This document shows positions 21,433-32,942 of a stretch of 33,769 nucleotides of DNA, piece by piece. The notes beneath the pieces were generated by a model. The model was not told the DNA's origin. It saw nothing but the letters and a program-made list of their open reading frames with translations, and made no database searches. This stretch comes from Sphingomonadaceae bacterium (GTDB taxonomy: Bacteria > Pseudomonadota > Alphaproteobacteria > Sphingomonadales > Sphingomonadaceae): contig CANJRZ010000010.1 in NCBI GenBank assembly GCA_947476735.1, positions 1 to 33,769 on the forward strand, read 5' to 3'. Both the position numbers and the translations under genes were made by a program. The stretch's first letter is position 1. Each line of letters opens with the position of its first letter.

Positions 21433-22536
21433 ATGCCTGCCGCAGCTACGGCTGAAACCAGAATGGCGACCGCCGGGCGCATGGCAGCCGGGCGCCTCAA
21501 AAACGGTGTGCTGGTCGAAGCGGTCACGCTCACTAACGCCAGCGGCGTTTCCGCGCGCATCCTCACTTACGGCGCGACGCTTCAGTCTCTGGTTGCCCCC
21601 GATGCTGATGGCGCGCTGGCCGACATCGTTCTTGGACATGATGATGTGGCAACTTACGAGGCGACGCGCGGCTTTCTCGGCGTCACGGTCGGGCGCTATG
21701 CCAACCGCATCGCCAACGGTCGCTTCATGCTCGATGGCGTTGCGTACACGCTTCCACCAAACGACGGCACCCACAGCCTCCATAGCGGCGAACATGGCTT
21801 CGACCGCGCCCTTTGGAGAATCAGCTCGGTTATGTCGGGCGCGGTAGCGTCGGTCGCCCTCAATCATGTCAGTCCGGATGGCGAAGGCGGCTTCCCTGGC
21901 GAAGTCCAGGCATCGGTGACCTATACTCTGGACAACACAGGCAGCCTCACGATCGCATTCGCCGCAACCACCACCCGGCCGACCATCCTCAACATGACCA
22001 ACCATGCCCTCTTCAACCTAGCCGGCGATGGTTCTCCACAGGGCGCGATGATGCAACGGCTATCCATTCCCGCCGCCGCCTATACGCCCGTCGATCGACA
22101 ACTGATTCCCAGCGGCGAGCTGCGCCTGGTGGAAGGAACGCTATTCGATTTCCGCAATGGCCGCATTGTTGCCGAAGGTCTTCGCGACGGCCGCGACGCG
22201 CAGATTGGGATCGGTCGCGGTTATGACCACAACTTCGTGCTCGACAAGGGTATCACCTCCGAACCGCTACTCGCCGCAAGGCTGGAGGATGCGGTTTCCG
22301 GTCGCTGCCTGGAGGTGTTTACGACCGAACCGGGTATACAACTTTACACCGCAAACTCGTTCGACGGCAGTCTGCGCGGAAAGTCCGGTCGACGCTACCG
22401 GATGGGCGACGGCATTGCCCTTGAGCCCCAGAAATTTCCCGACACCCCCAACCAGCCTGCTTTCGGGTCGGCGCGTGTCGATCCGGGACAAAACTATCGC
22501 CACACGATGATCTATCGGCTGTCGGTCGTCCGATAG
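21433..22536 (+). CDS. Aldose 1-epimerase
   Basis: YGATLQSLVAPDADG, VGRYANRIANGRFMLDG, NDGTHSLHSGEHGFDRALW, TNHALFNLAGDG, GYDHNFVLDKG. Confidence 0.94.
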   Translation: MPAAATAETRMATAGRMAAGRLKNGVLVEAVTLTNASGVSARILTYGATLQSLVAPDADGALADIVLGHDDVATYEATRGFLGVTVGRYANRIANGRFMLDGVAYTLPPNDGTHSLHSGEHGFDRALWRISSVMSGAVASVALNHVSPDGEGGFPGEVQASVTYTLDNTGSLTIAFAATTTRPTILNMTNHALFNLAGDGSPQGAMMQRLSIPAAAYTPVDRQLIPSGELRLVEGTLFDFRNGRIVAEGLRDGRDAQIGIGRGYDHNFVLDKGITSEPLLAARLEDAVSGRCLEVFTTEPGIQLYTANSFDGSLRGKSGRRYRMGDGIALEPQKFPDTPNQPAFGSARVDPGQNYRHTMIYRLSVVR

Positions 22537-22578
22537 TCGAACAGCCCATTATCAAAAATCCCGAAGAACGAGGCAATA

Positions 22579-25272
22579 ATGCGAAATCCTTTGGTCAAGA
22601 GAACCTTCCTGAACGAGCCCAACTTACCGTCGATCGTCGTCGCAATAGCCATGTGCACCGCGGCGCCGGTCTGGGCGCAACGGGCCACTTCTCCCGAGCA
22701 GCGGGCAAAAGCGCTGGTGGCCAGGATGACGCTAGAGGAAAAGGCGAGCCAGATCATCAACACCGCTCCTGGAATCCCGCGGCTCGGAATTCCGGACTAT
22801 CAGTGGTGGACCGAAGCTCTGCACGGGTTGGGCTTCGTGCCCAACGCGACAAACTTCCCCGCACCTATTGCGCTTGCCGCATCATTCGACGCCCCGTTGG
22901 TGAACCGGGTCGGACAGGCCACCAGCGCGGAGGGCACCAGGGCGAGTGACGCGATGGTCGCCGCGGGCAATGGCCTCGATCTCGGCTCCGGCCGCAGTTT
23001 CTGGGCTCCCAACCTCAACATCTTCCGCGACCCGCGCTGGGGGCGCGGGCAAGAAACCTATGGTGAAGACCCTTTTCTGACCGGGGCGATGGGGGTGGCC
23101 TATATCACCGGCATACAGGGTCCAAATCCTGACTCGCCCGTGAACATTGCGACGCCCAAGCATTTTGCTGTCCATAGTGGCCCCGAGTCATCCCGGCACG
23201 TGGAAGACGTCAAAATCTCGCTTCACGATATGCGCGACACCTATTTGCCGGCATTCCGCGCTGCGGTCGTCGAGGGGCATGCCGGATCGATCATGTGCGC
23301 CTATAGCGCCGTGAATGGACAGCCGACCTGCGCCAATCAATTTCTCATTCAGGACACGCTGCGCAGGGACTGGAAGTTCAATGGCGTATTCGTGTCCGAT
23401 TGTGGCGCCGTGCGTGACATCTACTCTGCACACAAATTTTCTCCTGACGCCGCATCCGCATCCGCCGCGGCGATCCGTAGCGGCCTCGATATCGAATGCG
23501 CGACCGAGAGCATCTTCGATCGCAACTCGTTCAATCAATCGGCAAATTATGTAAGCGCGGTCAGGAGCGGCAAGCTCACTGAGGTAGAACTCGATCGGGC
23601 GGTCATCCGCGGGCTGGCCGCGCGGATCCGCATCGGCGCCATGGACCGCAGCGGGTCACCTGATCGAGCGGAGTCCAGCGTGAGCAGCCGCGAACATCGC
23701 GCGCTTGCGCTCACGGCGGCCGAGAAGTCGCTGGTGCTGCTCAAAAATGATGGCGTACTCCCGTTGGCCGGCCACGCATTGAAGGTCGCGGTTGTCGGTC
23801 CTCTGGCGGATTCGCGACGGGTATTACGGGGCAACTACACTGTCCGCGAAACTGCCGACCTGCCTTCTATACTCGAAGGCCTGAAAGCGGCGATGCCGGA
23901 TGTGCAGTTCACCTATGTTCCAGCAGGTGAGTCGATCACCGATGGCGACGTCGTCCCTACCTCGGCATTGCTGAGCGAGGATGGAAAGCCCGGCGTCACG
24001 GTGCGCTATTATCCCTTCAAGCCCGATGGCAAGCCTGCGCCGACATCGCTGATGGAGAAATTTGTCCGGTCGATGTCGGCGGCAGCCGTCGATACGCCCA
24101 CCATCACGCGGGCCGAGCCGCTGGCAGCCTATGAACTGTTCAAACAGCCACTCTTGCCGGACGGCGGCAAGGCCGTGGCCAACGGGTTTCTCGTGCCGCG
24201 TTTCTCAGGCACATACCGCATCGGGGTCCGCACACTGCTCGGCGAGTTCCAGTTCGCCGACAAGCCACTCGTCGTCATCAAGAACGGCTTCAATCCCACG
24301 GTCATGCCGAATTTGCAGACGGTCGAGCTGGTAGCGGGAACACGCTATCCTTTTAGCTTTGCGATGCAGGTGCCCGCGCTCCATTTCGCCGAAATCGACT
24401 GGCAGCGCATTTCGAAACAGCCCGAGGCAGACCTGACCGACGCCGCCAGGAATGCCGACGTCATCGTCGCCGTGGTCGGGATCAATTCCAACCTGGAAAG
24501 TGAGGAATCCTCGATCAAGATTCCCGGCTTCAACGGCGGTGATCGGACATCGCTCGATCTGCCGGCGGACCAGATGAAACTGCTTGAGGCCGCCAAGGCC
24601 ACCGGCAAGCCTCTCATCGTGGTCAACGTCAGCGGTAGCGCGATCAACCTCGAATGGGCCAGGCAGAATGCCAACGCGATCATACAGGCCTGGTATCCCG
24701 GTGAAGCGGGCGGCATTGCCGTCGGCAGAGTGCTTGCCGGATTGGCCAATCCGGCTGGTCGCCTGCCGGTGACCTTCTACCGCGACGTCGCCCAGCTACC
24801 GCCGTTCGATGACTATGCGATGAAGGGCCGGACCTATCGCTATTTCGAAGGGCAACCGGTCTATCCGTTCGGATATGGTCTGAGCTACACACAGTTCGCC
24901 TATGGGCCGCTGACCGTCAAACCACGCGGCGGCCGCATGGCGCGGGGTATCGTCGTCGAAACCGAACTCACCAACACCGGCGCTCGCGCAGGCGATGAGG
25001 TCGCGCAGCTTTACCTCAATTTTCCGAACGCGCCCGGCGTCCCGAAAATCGCATTGCGGGGTTTCCAGCGGGTCAGCCTTGCCCCCGGCGATAAGCGCCT
25101 GATTCGTTTCGAGCTGTCACCACGCGACATCAGTTCGGTAACCCCGGAAGGCCGGGTCAGCATCCTCTCCGGCCGTTACCGGGCCTATGTCGGCGGCGGC
25201 CAGCCAGAGAGCGGCTTGCCCGGCCAGTCCGGCACATTCATCGTGCGCAAGCCCGAGCTATTGACTAACTGA
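22579..25272 (+). CDS. Exported glycoside hydrolase family 3 enzyme (beta-xylosidase/beta-glucosidase-like)
   Basis: N-terminal leader; NIFRDPRWGRGQETYGEDPFLTG, IMCAYSAVNGQPTCANQFLIQDTLRRDWKFNGVFVSDCGAV, KSLVLLKNDGVLPL, fibronectin-III-like C-terminus. Xylosidase preference is inferred from context. Confidence 0.93.
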   Translation: MRNPLVKRTFLNEPNLPSIVVAIAMCTAAPVWAQRATSPEQRAKALVARMTLEEKASQIINTAPGIPRLGIPDYQWWTEALHGLGFVPNATNFPAPIALAASFDAPLVNRVGQATSAEGTRASDAMVAAGNGLDLGSGRSFWAPNLNIFRDPRWGRGQETYGEDPFLTGAMGVAYITGIQGPNPDSPVNIATPKHFAVHSGPESSRHVEDVKISLHDMRDTYLPAFRAAVVEGHAGSIMCAYSAVNGQPTCANQFLIQDTLRRDWKFNGVFVSDCGAVRDIYSAHKFSPDAASASAAAIRSGLDIECATESIFDRNSFNQSANYVSAVRSGKLTEVELDRAVIRGLAARIRIGAMDRSGSPDRAESSVSSREHRALALTAAEKSLVLLKNDGVLPLAGHALKVAVVGPLADSRRVLRGNYTVRETADLPSILEGLKAAMPDVQFTYVPAGESITDGDVVPTSALLSEDGKPGVTVRYYPFKPDGKPAPTSLMEKFVRSMSAAAVDTPTITRAEPLAAYELFKQPLLPDGGKAVANGFLVPRFSGTYRIGVRTLLGEFQFADKPLVVIKNGFNPTVMPNLQTVELVAGTRYPFSFAMQVPALHFAEIDWQRISKQPEADLTDAARNADVIVAVVGINSNLESEESSIKIPGFNGGDRTSLDLPADQMKLLEAAKATGKPLIVVNVSGSAINLEWARQNANAIIQAWYPGEAGGIAVGRVLAGLANPAGRLPVTFYRDVAQLPPFDDYAMKGRTYRYFEGQPVYPFGYGLSYTQFAYGPLTVKPRGGRMARGIVVETELTNTGARAGDEVAQLYLNFPNAPGVPKIALRGFQRVSLAPGDKRLIRFELSPRDISSVTPEGRVSILSGRYRAYVGGGQPESGLPGQSGTFIVRKPELLTN

Positions 25273-25277
25273 CCAGC

Positions 25278-25306
25278 CCGACGGGCACGGGTCCCTCGTG
25301 CGTCGG
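25278..25306. terminator. Hairpin between convergent genes (possible bidirectional terminator)
   Basis: CCGACGGGCACG/CGTGCGTCGG stem with a 2-nt bulge and a short loop, between the GH3 stop and the convergent 25321 stop. No clear T-tract. Confidence 0.4.
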
Positions 25307-25320
25307 CCCGCGGCGAGCGG

Positions 25321-26019
25321 TCAGCCGATCCGTCGCAGCATCGCGCTGCGGCGGGTATCGTTGTCGATCCGTCCGGTCTCGTCTTTGGACAGCTCGGCCA
25401 TGCCGTCCGCGTCCGTCAACGAGGCGAGGAAGTCGGAAGGACTAGCCCAGGTCAGATTGTCATAGGCGTCATAGGGATAGGCGGCGATCCCACAGGCTTC
25501 CGCAAGCGCCACGGTGATTACATGGTCGACATGAACCTGGTCGTAGGCGAGCAGCCCGGGGCCAAGCACCCTGATCGCGAGCGGAGCGTGCTGGAGGCGC
25601 CACCAATCGCGAAACTGCTGCGAGGTCGTTCCCGGGTAGCGGCTGAACGCCAGCGACAGAATGGAACCGCCGTCGCGCTGGGGCACCATCGGAAACATCG
25701 GCCCGGCCATGACCTCGACCGAGCCCGGCTCGGCGAGCGAACCGATGACGGCGAACAATGGTCGTGCCACTTCCGGCAGACCGGTCGCACGCGAAGCGGC
25801 CAGGGTAACCTCCACGGCCGCGTCCACCGTACGACTAGCCGAACCGCCGCCTTCGCCATATTCGGGACTGCGGTCGACAATGCCCAGCCGGAGGCTCGCG
25901 TCGCCGATCAGGCGGCGCATTTCCGCGGCGTCATCGACCAGCGCCTTTTCCAGCGTGTCCAGATCGCCGTCCGCGGCGTCCACCATGAATGCCAGTCTCC
26001 ACGAGTCAGCCATTCTCAT
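25321..26019 (-). CDS. EthD-like / dimeric alpha-beta barrel protein
   Basis: LAFSRYPGTTSQQFRDWWRLQHAPLAIRVLGPGLLAYDQVHVD resembles the EthD pattern. N-terminal half is diverged. Confidence 0.6.
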   Translation of the reverse strand: MRMADSWRLAFMVDAADGDLDTLEKALVDDAAEMRRLIGDASLRLGIVDRSPEYGEGGGSASRTVDAAVEVTLAASRATGLPEVARPLFAVIGSLAEPGSVEVMAGPMFPMVPQRDGGSILSLAFSRYPGTTSQQFRDWWRLQHAPLAIRVLGPGLLAYDQVHVDHVITVALAEACGIAAYPYDAYDNLTWASPSDFLASLTDADGMAELSKDETGRIDNDTRRSAMLRRIG

Positions 26020-26188
26020 CGCCTCTCTCAGCCAGAATTTCCTAGCATCATGCGATGCATGGGCCGGTGCGACTTGTCACGCGTGGGCCCGATGGCTTCG
26101 CCCCCACGATGCGGAGGCCTGATCTATTGCGCGAGCCAACCCGGTTGCACATGATCTGAACGGAATGCTGATCAGCGAAGGAACGGCG

Positions 26189-26953
26189 ATGGCGCTCTAT
26201 ACCACGGTGCACCTGCATAACGTGCCGACAGGCAAGGAAGCCGAATATGCGGCCTGGTTCGACGGGCCGCACCGCGAAGCGCTGGCCCGCCTGCGCGGCT
26301 TCAAGGGCGCCGACCGCTATGAGATCGCCTCGGCGCAGCTGGCACCTGACATCATCCATGCCTGGCGATATATGAGCGTCTACGACTTCGATCATCCCAA
26401 TCCCGCGATCGACGTGCCGGCGCTGGGCCCGCTGCTCGCCGATGTCCGCGATTCCGGGCTGGTCGCCGACGATGGCGCCGAGCGCATCTGGACCTACCGC
26501 CTGTTCGGCGACTGGAAGGGCAGCCCGAACTGGCAGCGCGACAAACCGTTGTCGGGCGTCAGCATACTCTTCGGCAACTATGTCCCGGGGCACTATGAGG
26601 CCTACCAGGACTGGTACGAGAATGTGCACAGCGTGGAAGTGGCCAATGTCCCTGGCCATGTCGCGATGAAGCGGGGCGAGTTGTCCGACCTCCAGATCGA
26701 ACCGCGCAGCTACTGTCCCGGCGACCAGCTCGTGATGACCGCTCAGCAGAGCGACGATCTGAGCTTCACCATCACCGACTTCGCCGCCCGCGCGCTGGGC
26801 CATAGCCCCAGCGGGATCGCGATGGAGCCGCGCTCGAAAGCAGGCTCGATGGCGCGAACGGTGCACTATTACCGCAAGATCAGCGGGACCCAGTTCTGGC
26901 CGGGTGGGATCGCCTATGCGGGCGACTGGTCGGCCTATCCCGGCCGAGGCTGA
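26189..26953 (+). CDS. Tandem dimeric alpha-beta barrel (EthD/NIPSNAP-like) protein
   Basis: Two related halves: GKEAEYAAWFDGPHREALARLRGFKGADRYEI and GHYEAYQDWYENVHSVEVANVPGHVAMKRGEL. Start trimmed to 26189. Confidence 0.65.
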   Translation: MALYTTVHLHNVPTGKEAEYAAWFDGPHREALARLRGFKGADRYEIASAQLAPDIIHAWRYMSVYDFDHPNPAIDVPALGPLLADVRDSGLVADDGAERIWTYRLFGDWKGSPNWQRDKPLSGVSILFGNYVPGHYEAYQDWYENVHSVEVANVPGHVAMKRGELSDLQIEPRSYCPGDQLVMTAQQSDDLSFTITDFAARALGHSPSGIAMEPRSKAGSMARTVHYYRKISGTQFWPGGIAYAGDWSAYPGRG

Positions 26954-27017
26954 GAGGACAACGCCGTCAGGGGGAACGGCGCCGACAACGACATCGAGGA
27001 TCGGGAGAGAAGAAGAC

Positions 27018-27998
27018 ATGGGCGCGAATGACGATGAAGTCACCGGAACTCTGCATGTTCCGGCCCGGGACATTCCGGTCCCGGAATATCTCAGCCCGAT
27101 GGCCCGCGCCTATCTGATGCCGCAGCCGGCGTCGGCGCCCTATCCGGCGCTGGAGGACAAGGCGGGTTGGCGCGCCTATGTCTCGGCGGTGGATCAGGCC
27201 GTCATCCCGTTGCTCCGCCGGGTAAGCGGACAGGCGACGGCGAAGGTCGATGAACGCGATGCCGATGGCGCGCGCGTATTCGACATATTGCCCCCCGGCG
27301 TCGATCCGAACGACCGCACTATCGTGCTCGAAATGCATGGCGGCGGATTGATCCTGTGCGGCGGCGAGCTGTGCCGGATGATGGGCACAGGATCGGCGAT
27401 GCGGCTGCAGCGGCGGCTATGGTCGGTCGATTATCGCATGGCGCCCGACAACCCTTATCCGGCCGGGCTGGACGACTGCGTCGCGGCCTATCGCGCCCTG
27501 CTGCGCGAGCGTTCGCCGAAGGAGATTATCGTCAGCGGCGGTTCTGCGGGTGGCAATCTCGCCGCGGCGCTGATGCTGCGCGCGCGAGATGAGGGACTGC
27601 CCATGCCGGCGGGTTTGATCCTGGGCACGCCGGAAATCGACCTGACCGAGTCAGGAGACAGTTTCCACACCCATATCGGCGTCGATCCGGGCCTGCGCAG
27701 CCTGATGCCGGTCAACCTGCTCTACGCGGACGGTCATGACTTGCGTCATCCCTATCTGTCGCCGCTGTTCGGCGACCTCTCGGGGTTTCCGCCGACCCTA
27801 CTGACCACCGGGACGCGCGACCTGTATCTGTCGAACACCGTCCGAATGCACCGGAAACTCCGCGCCGCCGGCGTAGCGGCGGAGCTGCACCTGACCGAGG
27901 CAGGCCCCCACACCGGTTTCCCCGGTGCTCCGGAGGGTCAGGAGATCGACGTGGAAATTCGCCACTTCATCGAGGCGGCGTTACACCAGGACGAATAG
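27018..27998 (+). CDS. Alpha/beta hydrolase, hormone-sensitive-lipase type esterase
   Basis: Oxyanion-hole motif MHGGGLILCGGE, nucleophile elbow VSGGSAGGNLAAALML, C-terminal HLTEAGPHTGFPGAPEG. Start trimmed to 27018. Confidence 0.9.
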   Translation: MGANDDEVTGTLHVPARDIPVPEYLSPMARAYLMPQPASAPYPALEDKAGWRAYVSAVDQAVIPLLRRVSGQATAKVDERDADGARVFDILPPGVDPNDRTIVLEMHGGGLILCGGELCRMMGTGSAMRLQRRLWSVDYRMAPDNPYPAGLDDCVAAYRALLRERSPKEIIVSGGSAGGNLAAALMLRARDEGLPMPAGLILGTPEIDLTESGDSFHTHIGVDPGLRSLMPVNLLYADGHDLRHPYLSPLFGDLSGFPPTLLTTGTRDLYLSNTVRMHRKLRAAGVAAELHLTEAGPHTGFPGAPEGQEIDVEIRHFIEAALHQDE

Positions 27999-28023
27999 CA
28001 ACTCACGCGGTCAATTCCGCAGC

Positions 28024-28110
28024 TCAGCGGGTGCGGAGCAATCGCTCGCGCAGGTCGTCGAGAGACAGCTCCGCAATGTCGATACAAAGGGGAATCATGG
28101 CGTCGGTCAT
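28024..28110 (-). pseudogene. Truncated N-terminus of an epoxide-hydrolase-like (EHN-domain) alpha/beta hydrolase
   Basis: MTDAMIPLCIDIAELSLDDLRERLLRTR* resembles the LxDLRxRLxxTRW start of EHN-domain epoxide hydrolases. The ATG overlaps the TetR stop (ATGA), and TGA falls where W is usual. Confidence 0.5.
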
Positions 28111-28742
28111 ATGGGTCCCGTCTGAAAATCCTCGCGCACGAAGCGGTCGAGCAATTCGGTCGCCACCGACAGGCGGCATCTGGCAACGTCGCTATCCGGG
28201 GCCCTGGCGTGGTGGCACAGCGCCCAGCCGAGGCTGTCCAGCGTCGAGATCGCCCAGGCAAAGGCCAGGGGCTGTCCCGGCTGGAGCGCGCGCCTGAACG
28301 CCGCCAGCCGCCCGGCCATCATCCGCGTGAGTTCATGACCGAACGCCAGGGCCGCTGGATGAACCATCGGAAGATGGCTCAGCGAGACCAGAATCTCGGT
28401 CGCCGCACGCTCGGACGAAACGAAATCGGCCATATCGTCAACCCACGCCGCCAGTTCCCCATGAGTCGGATCGGGGCCCGGCAAACGATCGACGACAGGA
28501 CGGAGCTTGCGCGTGAAATCATCGGAAATCTCGGCAAGGATCTCCTCCTTGTCCCGGAAATGCAGATAGAGGGTCGATCGCCTGATCCCCGCCGCCTGGG
28601 CAATTTCCTCCATCGTCACCGGGCTGAAGCCGAGCTCGAAGAACAAGGAAGCGGCGACCTCGCGGATTCGCAAGTGCGTTGCGGCCCCCCTCGGGTTCCG
28701 AACCGGCAATGCGCTGCCAATGACGAGGGATGTTTCGTTCAT
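28107..28742 (-). CDS. TetR-family transcriptional regulator
   Basis: HTH region: IREVAASLFFELGFSPVTMEEIAQAAGIRRSTLYLHFRDKEEILAEI. Confidence 0.93.
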   Translation of the reverse strand: MNETSLVIGSALPVRNPRGAATHLRIREVAASLFFELGFSPVTMEEIAQAAGIRRSTLYLHFRDKEEILAEISDDFTRKLRPVVDRLPGPDPTHGELAAWVDDMADFVSSERAATEILVSLSHLPMVHPAALAFGHELTRMMAGRLAAFRRALQPGQPLAFAWAISTLDSLGWALCHHARAPDSDVARCRLSVATELLDRFVREDFQTGPI

Positions 28743-28760
28743 GCATGCTACCTAACAGCA

Positions 28761-28786
28761 ATATGGACACCATGTCCATATTGGAC
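28761..28786. promoter_or_regulatory. Candidate TetR operator between divergent genes
   Basis: ATATGGACA-CCA-TGTCCATAT inverted repeat (28761-28781), overlapping GTCCA-TAT-TGGAC (28774-28786). Lies just upstream of the TetR start. Confidence 0.7.
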
Positions 28787-28862
28787 TACATATGCTCCGA
28801 ATCGAGTGCGGATCGCCTCAACCTCAGCGGCGTATCCGCACATGACAGCACAGGAGCAACCA

Positions 28863-29714
28863 ATGACAGATCTCAAGATCCGGCGGATTCCGTTCGATTT
28901 TGACGGTGTGGATTTCGTGTGGAATGCGGATGATCCCGCATTCGCGATCACGATGAACAAGGTCTCGTTCTTCGCCGTCGGCTTCGAAAAATATATCTGC
29001 CAGGCGATGCGCGATGCCGAACCGCTGATAACCGATCCGCGCGTGCTGCAGGAGGCCCGCGACTTTCGGTCACAGGAGAGCATCCACTCCATGGCCCATC
29101 GCAAGCATGTGAAGGCGCTGACGGCGCGCTATCCCGGCCTGCAAGCCGCCCTCGATCGGTCGATCGAACTCTATGACAAGCTCTATGCCGAACATGATCT
29201 CAAATACCATCTTGCCTATGTCGGCGGACTGGAGAGCATCTTCACGCCGTCGTTCCGGCTGATGCTCGACAATCGTGAAGCCTTGTTCGCCAAGGGCGAT
29301 GCCCGCGTCGCATCGCTGTTCCTCTGGCATTTTTGCGAGGAGATCGAGCACCGCAGCTCGGGGTTGATGATCTATGACCATGTCTACGGCCATTACTTCT
29401 ACAGGGTCAGCCGCTTCAAAGGCTTCATGAAGCACGTCGGCGACGTTATCGCCGCCGTAACGGAAGAATTCCGCAAGGTCTTTCCGGCCTTGCCGGAAGA
29501 ATGGTTTACCCAATATTCGAACCACAAACTGCCGACCATCGGAAAATTGCGTTCAATGATGGGCATTACCATGTCGCAAATGCCCTGGCACAACCCGGAT
29601 CATCAGGCTCTGCCCGAGTATTTCCATGAATGGAGCGGTCGATATGACCGCGGAGAAGACATGACGCGGACGTTCGGTGTCCATGCCCAGCCAGCACCGG
29701 CCGCGGCCGCCTGA
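28863..29714 (+). CDS. Metal-dependent hydrolase-like protein (PF10118-like)
   Basis: RRIPFDFDGVDFVWNADDPAFAITMNKVSFFAVGFEKYICQAMRDAEPLI, RSQESIHSMAHRKH, LWHFCEEIEHRSSGLMIYDHVYG. Start trimmed from ORF-track 28209. Confidence 0.8.
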   Translation: MTDLKIRRIPFDFDGVDFVWNADDPAFAITMNKVSFFAVGFEKYICQAMRDAEPLITDPRVLQEARDFRSQESIHSMAHRKHVKALTARYPGLQAALDRSIELYDKLYAEHDLKYHLAYVGGLESIFTPSFRLMLDNREALFAKGDARVASLFLWHFCEEIEHRSSGLMIYDHVYGHYFYRVSRFKGFMKHVGDVIAAVTEEFRKVFPALPEEWFTQYSNHKLPTIGKLRSMMGITMSQMPWHNPDHQALPEYFHEWSGRYDRGEDMTRTFGVHAQPAPAAAA

Positions 29715-29747
29715 ACAATGCAGGCTGATATTCGAGCCCCGGATGCC

Positions 29748-30164
29748 TCAGCTTTGCTCTGTTGACGCGCCAGCTTTCTCAAGGGCTCGTTGCATTGCGT
29801 CCATGCACATCTGAAGCGCATGAGCCGGATTGAACTCGAGAACCCTGCTCGGCTCGTCATAGATCAATACGTGACCCGACGGGATGAAATAGGCCTCACC
29901 CGCTTCGATCACCTCTTCCGGCCAGTCCGAACCCGGATATTGCGCGCGCATGCGCCCTTCAAAAACATAGCCATAATGCGGGCAAGGACAGACCCCGCCG
30001 GGCAATCCGCCGAACTTGTATTGTTCAGTGCAATCGAGAGGTGCGTGAACGGTCGTCAGACCGACCTCCATATCGCCCCATTTGACGGTGCGAAAACCTT
30101 CACGGCCGATAGCGGGCCAGCGGTCACCACCGTTCGGCAGATCATCCAATTTGCTATGTGGCAT
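29748..30164 (-). CDS. Small cupin-like protein
   Basis: PLDCTEQYKFGGLPGGVCPCPHYGYVFEGRMRAQYPGSDWPEEVIEAGEAYFIPSGHVLIYDEPSRVLEFNP has the H-Y-G-Y...G and P-x-G-H cupin pattern. Start trimmed from 30239. Confidence 0.6.
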   Translation of the reverse strand: MPHSKLDDLPNGGDRWPAIGREGFRTVKWGDMEVGLTTVHAPLDCTEQYKFGGLPGGVCPCPHYGYVFEGRMRAQYPGSDWPEEVIEAGEAYFIPSGHVLIYDEPSRVLEFNPAHALQMCMDAMQRALEKAGASTEQS

Positions 30165-30260
30165 GCTTTGTCTCCTAAGGAAGTCCAACAGGAAAGAAAA
30201 TACATCGCAATGATGGGCTCGTGACATTGGTTGGGCCACGTGCCGGAATCTTCGAACGGA

Positions 30261-31019
30261 TCAACCAGCGGTGATGCCTCGATCGGCGTTCAGACACGCG
30301 CCGTGAAACGCCTTGCCCCGTGGTCCCGCCAGCAACATCACAAGGTCGGTAAGATCCTCGGGTTCGGATGATCCACGCATGGGGGTGTAACGGCCAATCA
30401 ACTGGAAATCGATTCCGTCAGGGATCGAAGGAGTGGCCGTCATCGCCGTATTGATACCTCCCGGAGCAATCGCATTGATACGCACGGGCGCATGCATGAA
30501 CTCCATGGCCAGCGACTTGGTGAGGTTGACGAGCGCGGCCTTGCTGGCGGCGTAATGCGTCAAATAGGCGTGGCCGAGAAAGGCCGAGGCGGACGCCACA
30601 TTGACGATCGCGCCGCTGCTTTCGATAAGGTGGGGCAAAGCGGACTGAATGAGGAAGAAGGGACCGCGCACATTCACCGCGAAGATTTTGTCCCACACCT
30701 CTGGTGTTATGTTGGAGGCATGATCGAAGCGAAACGCTCCGGCGATGTTGCACAGGGCGTCGATGCGGCCGAAATGCGCGCGCGCCCCCGCAATCAGGGC
30801 AGCACAGGAGGCGATGTCGATGACATTCGTGGTGATGGCGATGGTTTCGCTTCCCAAGGCTGTCGTGCTGGCCGCTGTCGCCAGGAGAGCGTCCTGATCA
30901 ATGTCCGCCACTACCAGCTTCGCGCCAGCCCCGGCAAAGGCGAGCGCTGTCGCTCGTCCCAGACCGGAAGCAGCACCCGTTACGATCACGACCTTGCCGT
31001 CGAACTCTCCCGAACTCAT
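30261..31019 (-). CDS. Short-chain dehydrogenase/reductase
   Basis: VTGAASGLGRATALAFAGAGAKLVVADID and active-site YLTHYAASKAALVNLTKSLAMEF. Confidence 0.95.
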   Translation of the reverse strand: MSSGEFDGKVVIVTGAASGLGRATALAFAGAGAKLVVADIDQDALLATAASTTALGSETIAITTNVIDIASCAALIAGARAHFGRIDALCNIAGAFRFDHASNITPEVWDKIFAVNVRGPFFLIQSALPHLIESSGAIVNVASASAFLGHAYLTHYAASKAALVNLTKSLAMEFMHAPVRINAIAPGGINTAMTATPSIPDGIDFQLIGRYTPMRGSSEPEDLTDLVMLLAGPRGKAFHGACLNADRGITAG

Positions 31020-31065
31020 GATATATCTCCTGTTCGCAACAACTTGCTACCCGTCAAACGGTGGC

Positions 31066-32865
<1,800 letters not shown>

Positions 32866-32887
32866 CGTCGTCCACTCCAGATAAGTC

Positions 32888-32899
32888 TACACTTGTGTA
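32888..32899. promoter_or_regulatory. Candidate operator between FMO gene and divergent TetR
   Basis: TACAC-TT-GTGTA palindrome in the 77-nt divergent intergenic region. Confidence 0.5.
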
Positions 32900-32942
32900 C
32901 AAAGCTGGACCTAACACCGGTTGCCCCCTAAGTAAATGGCGT

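Noticed and set aside
21130-22005. 291-aa minus-strand ORF
   Set aside because: Antisense to the sugar porter and aldose epimerase; no motif support.
28209-28862. N-terminal 218 codons of the 501-aa plus-strand ORF
   Set aside because: Overlaps the TetR gene on the other strand and its operator; the recognisable hydrolase starts at MTDLKIRRIPF (28863).
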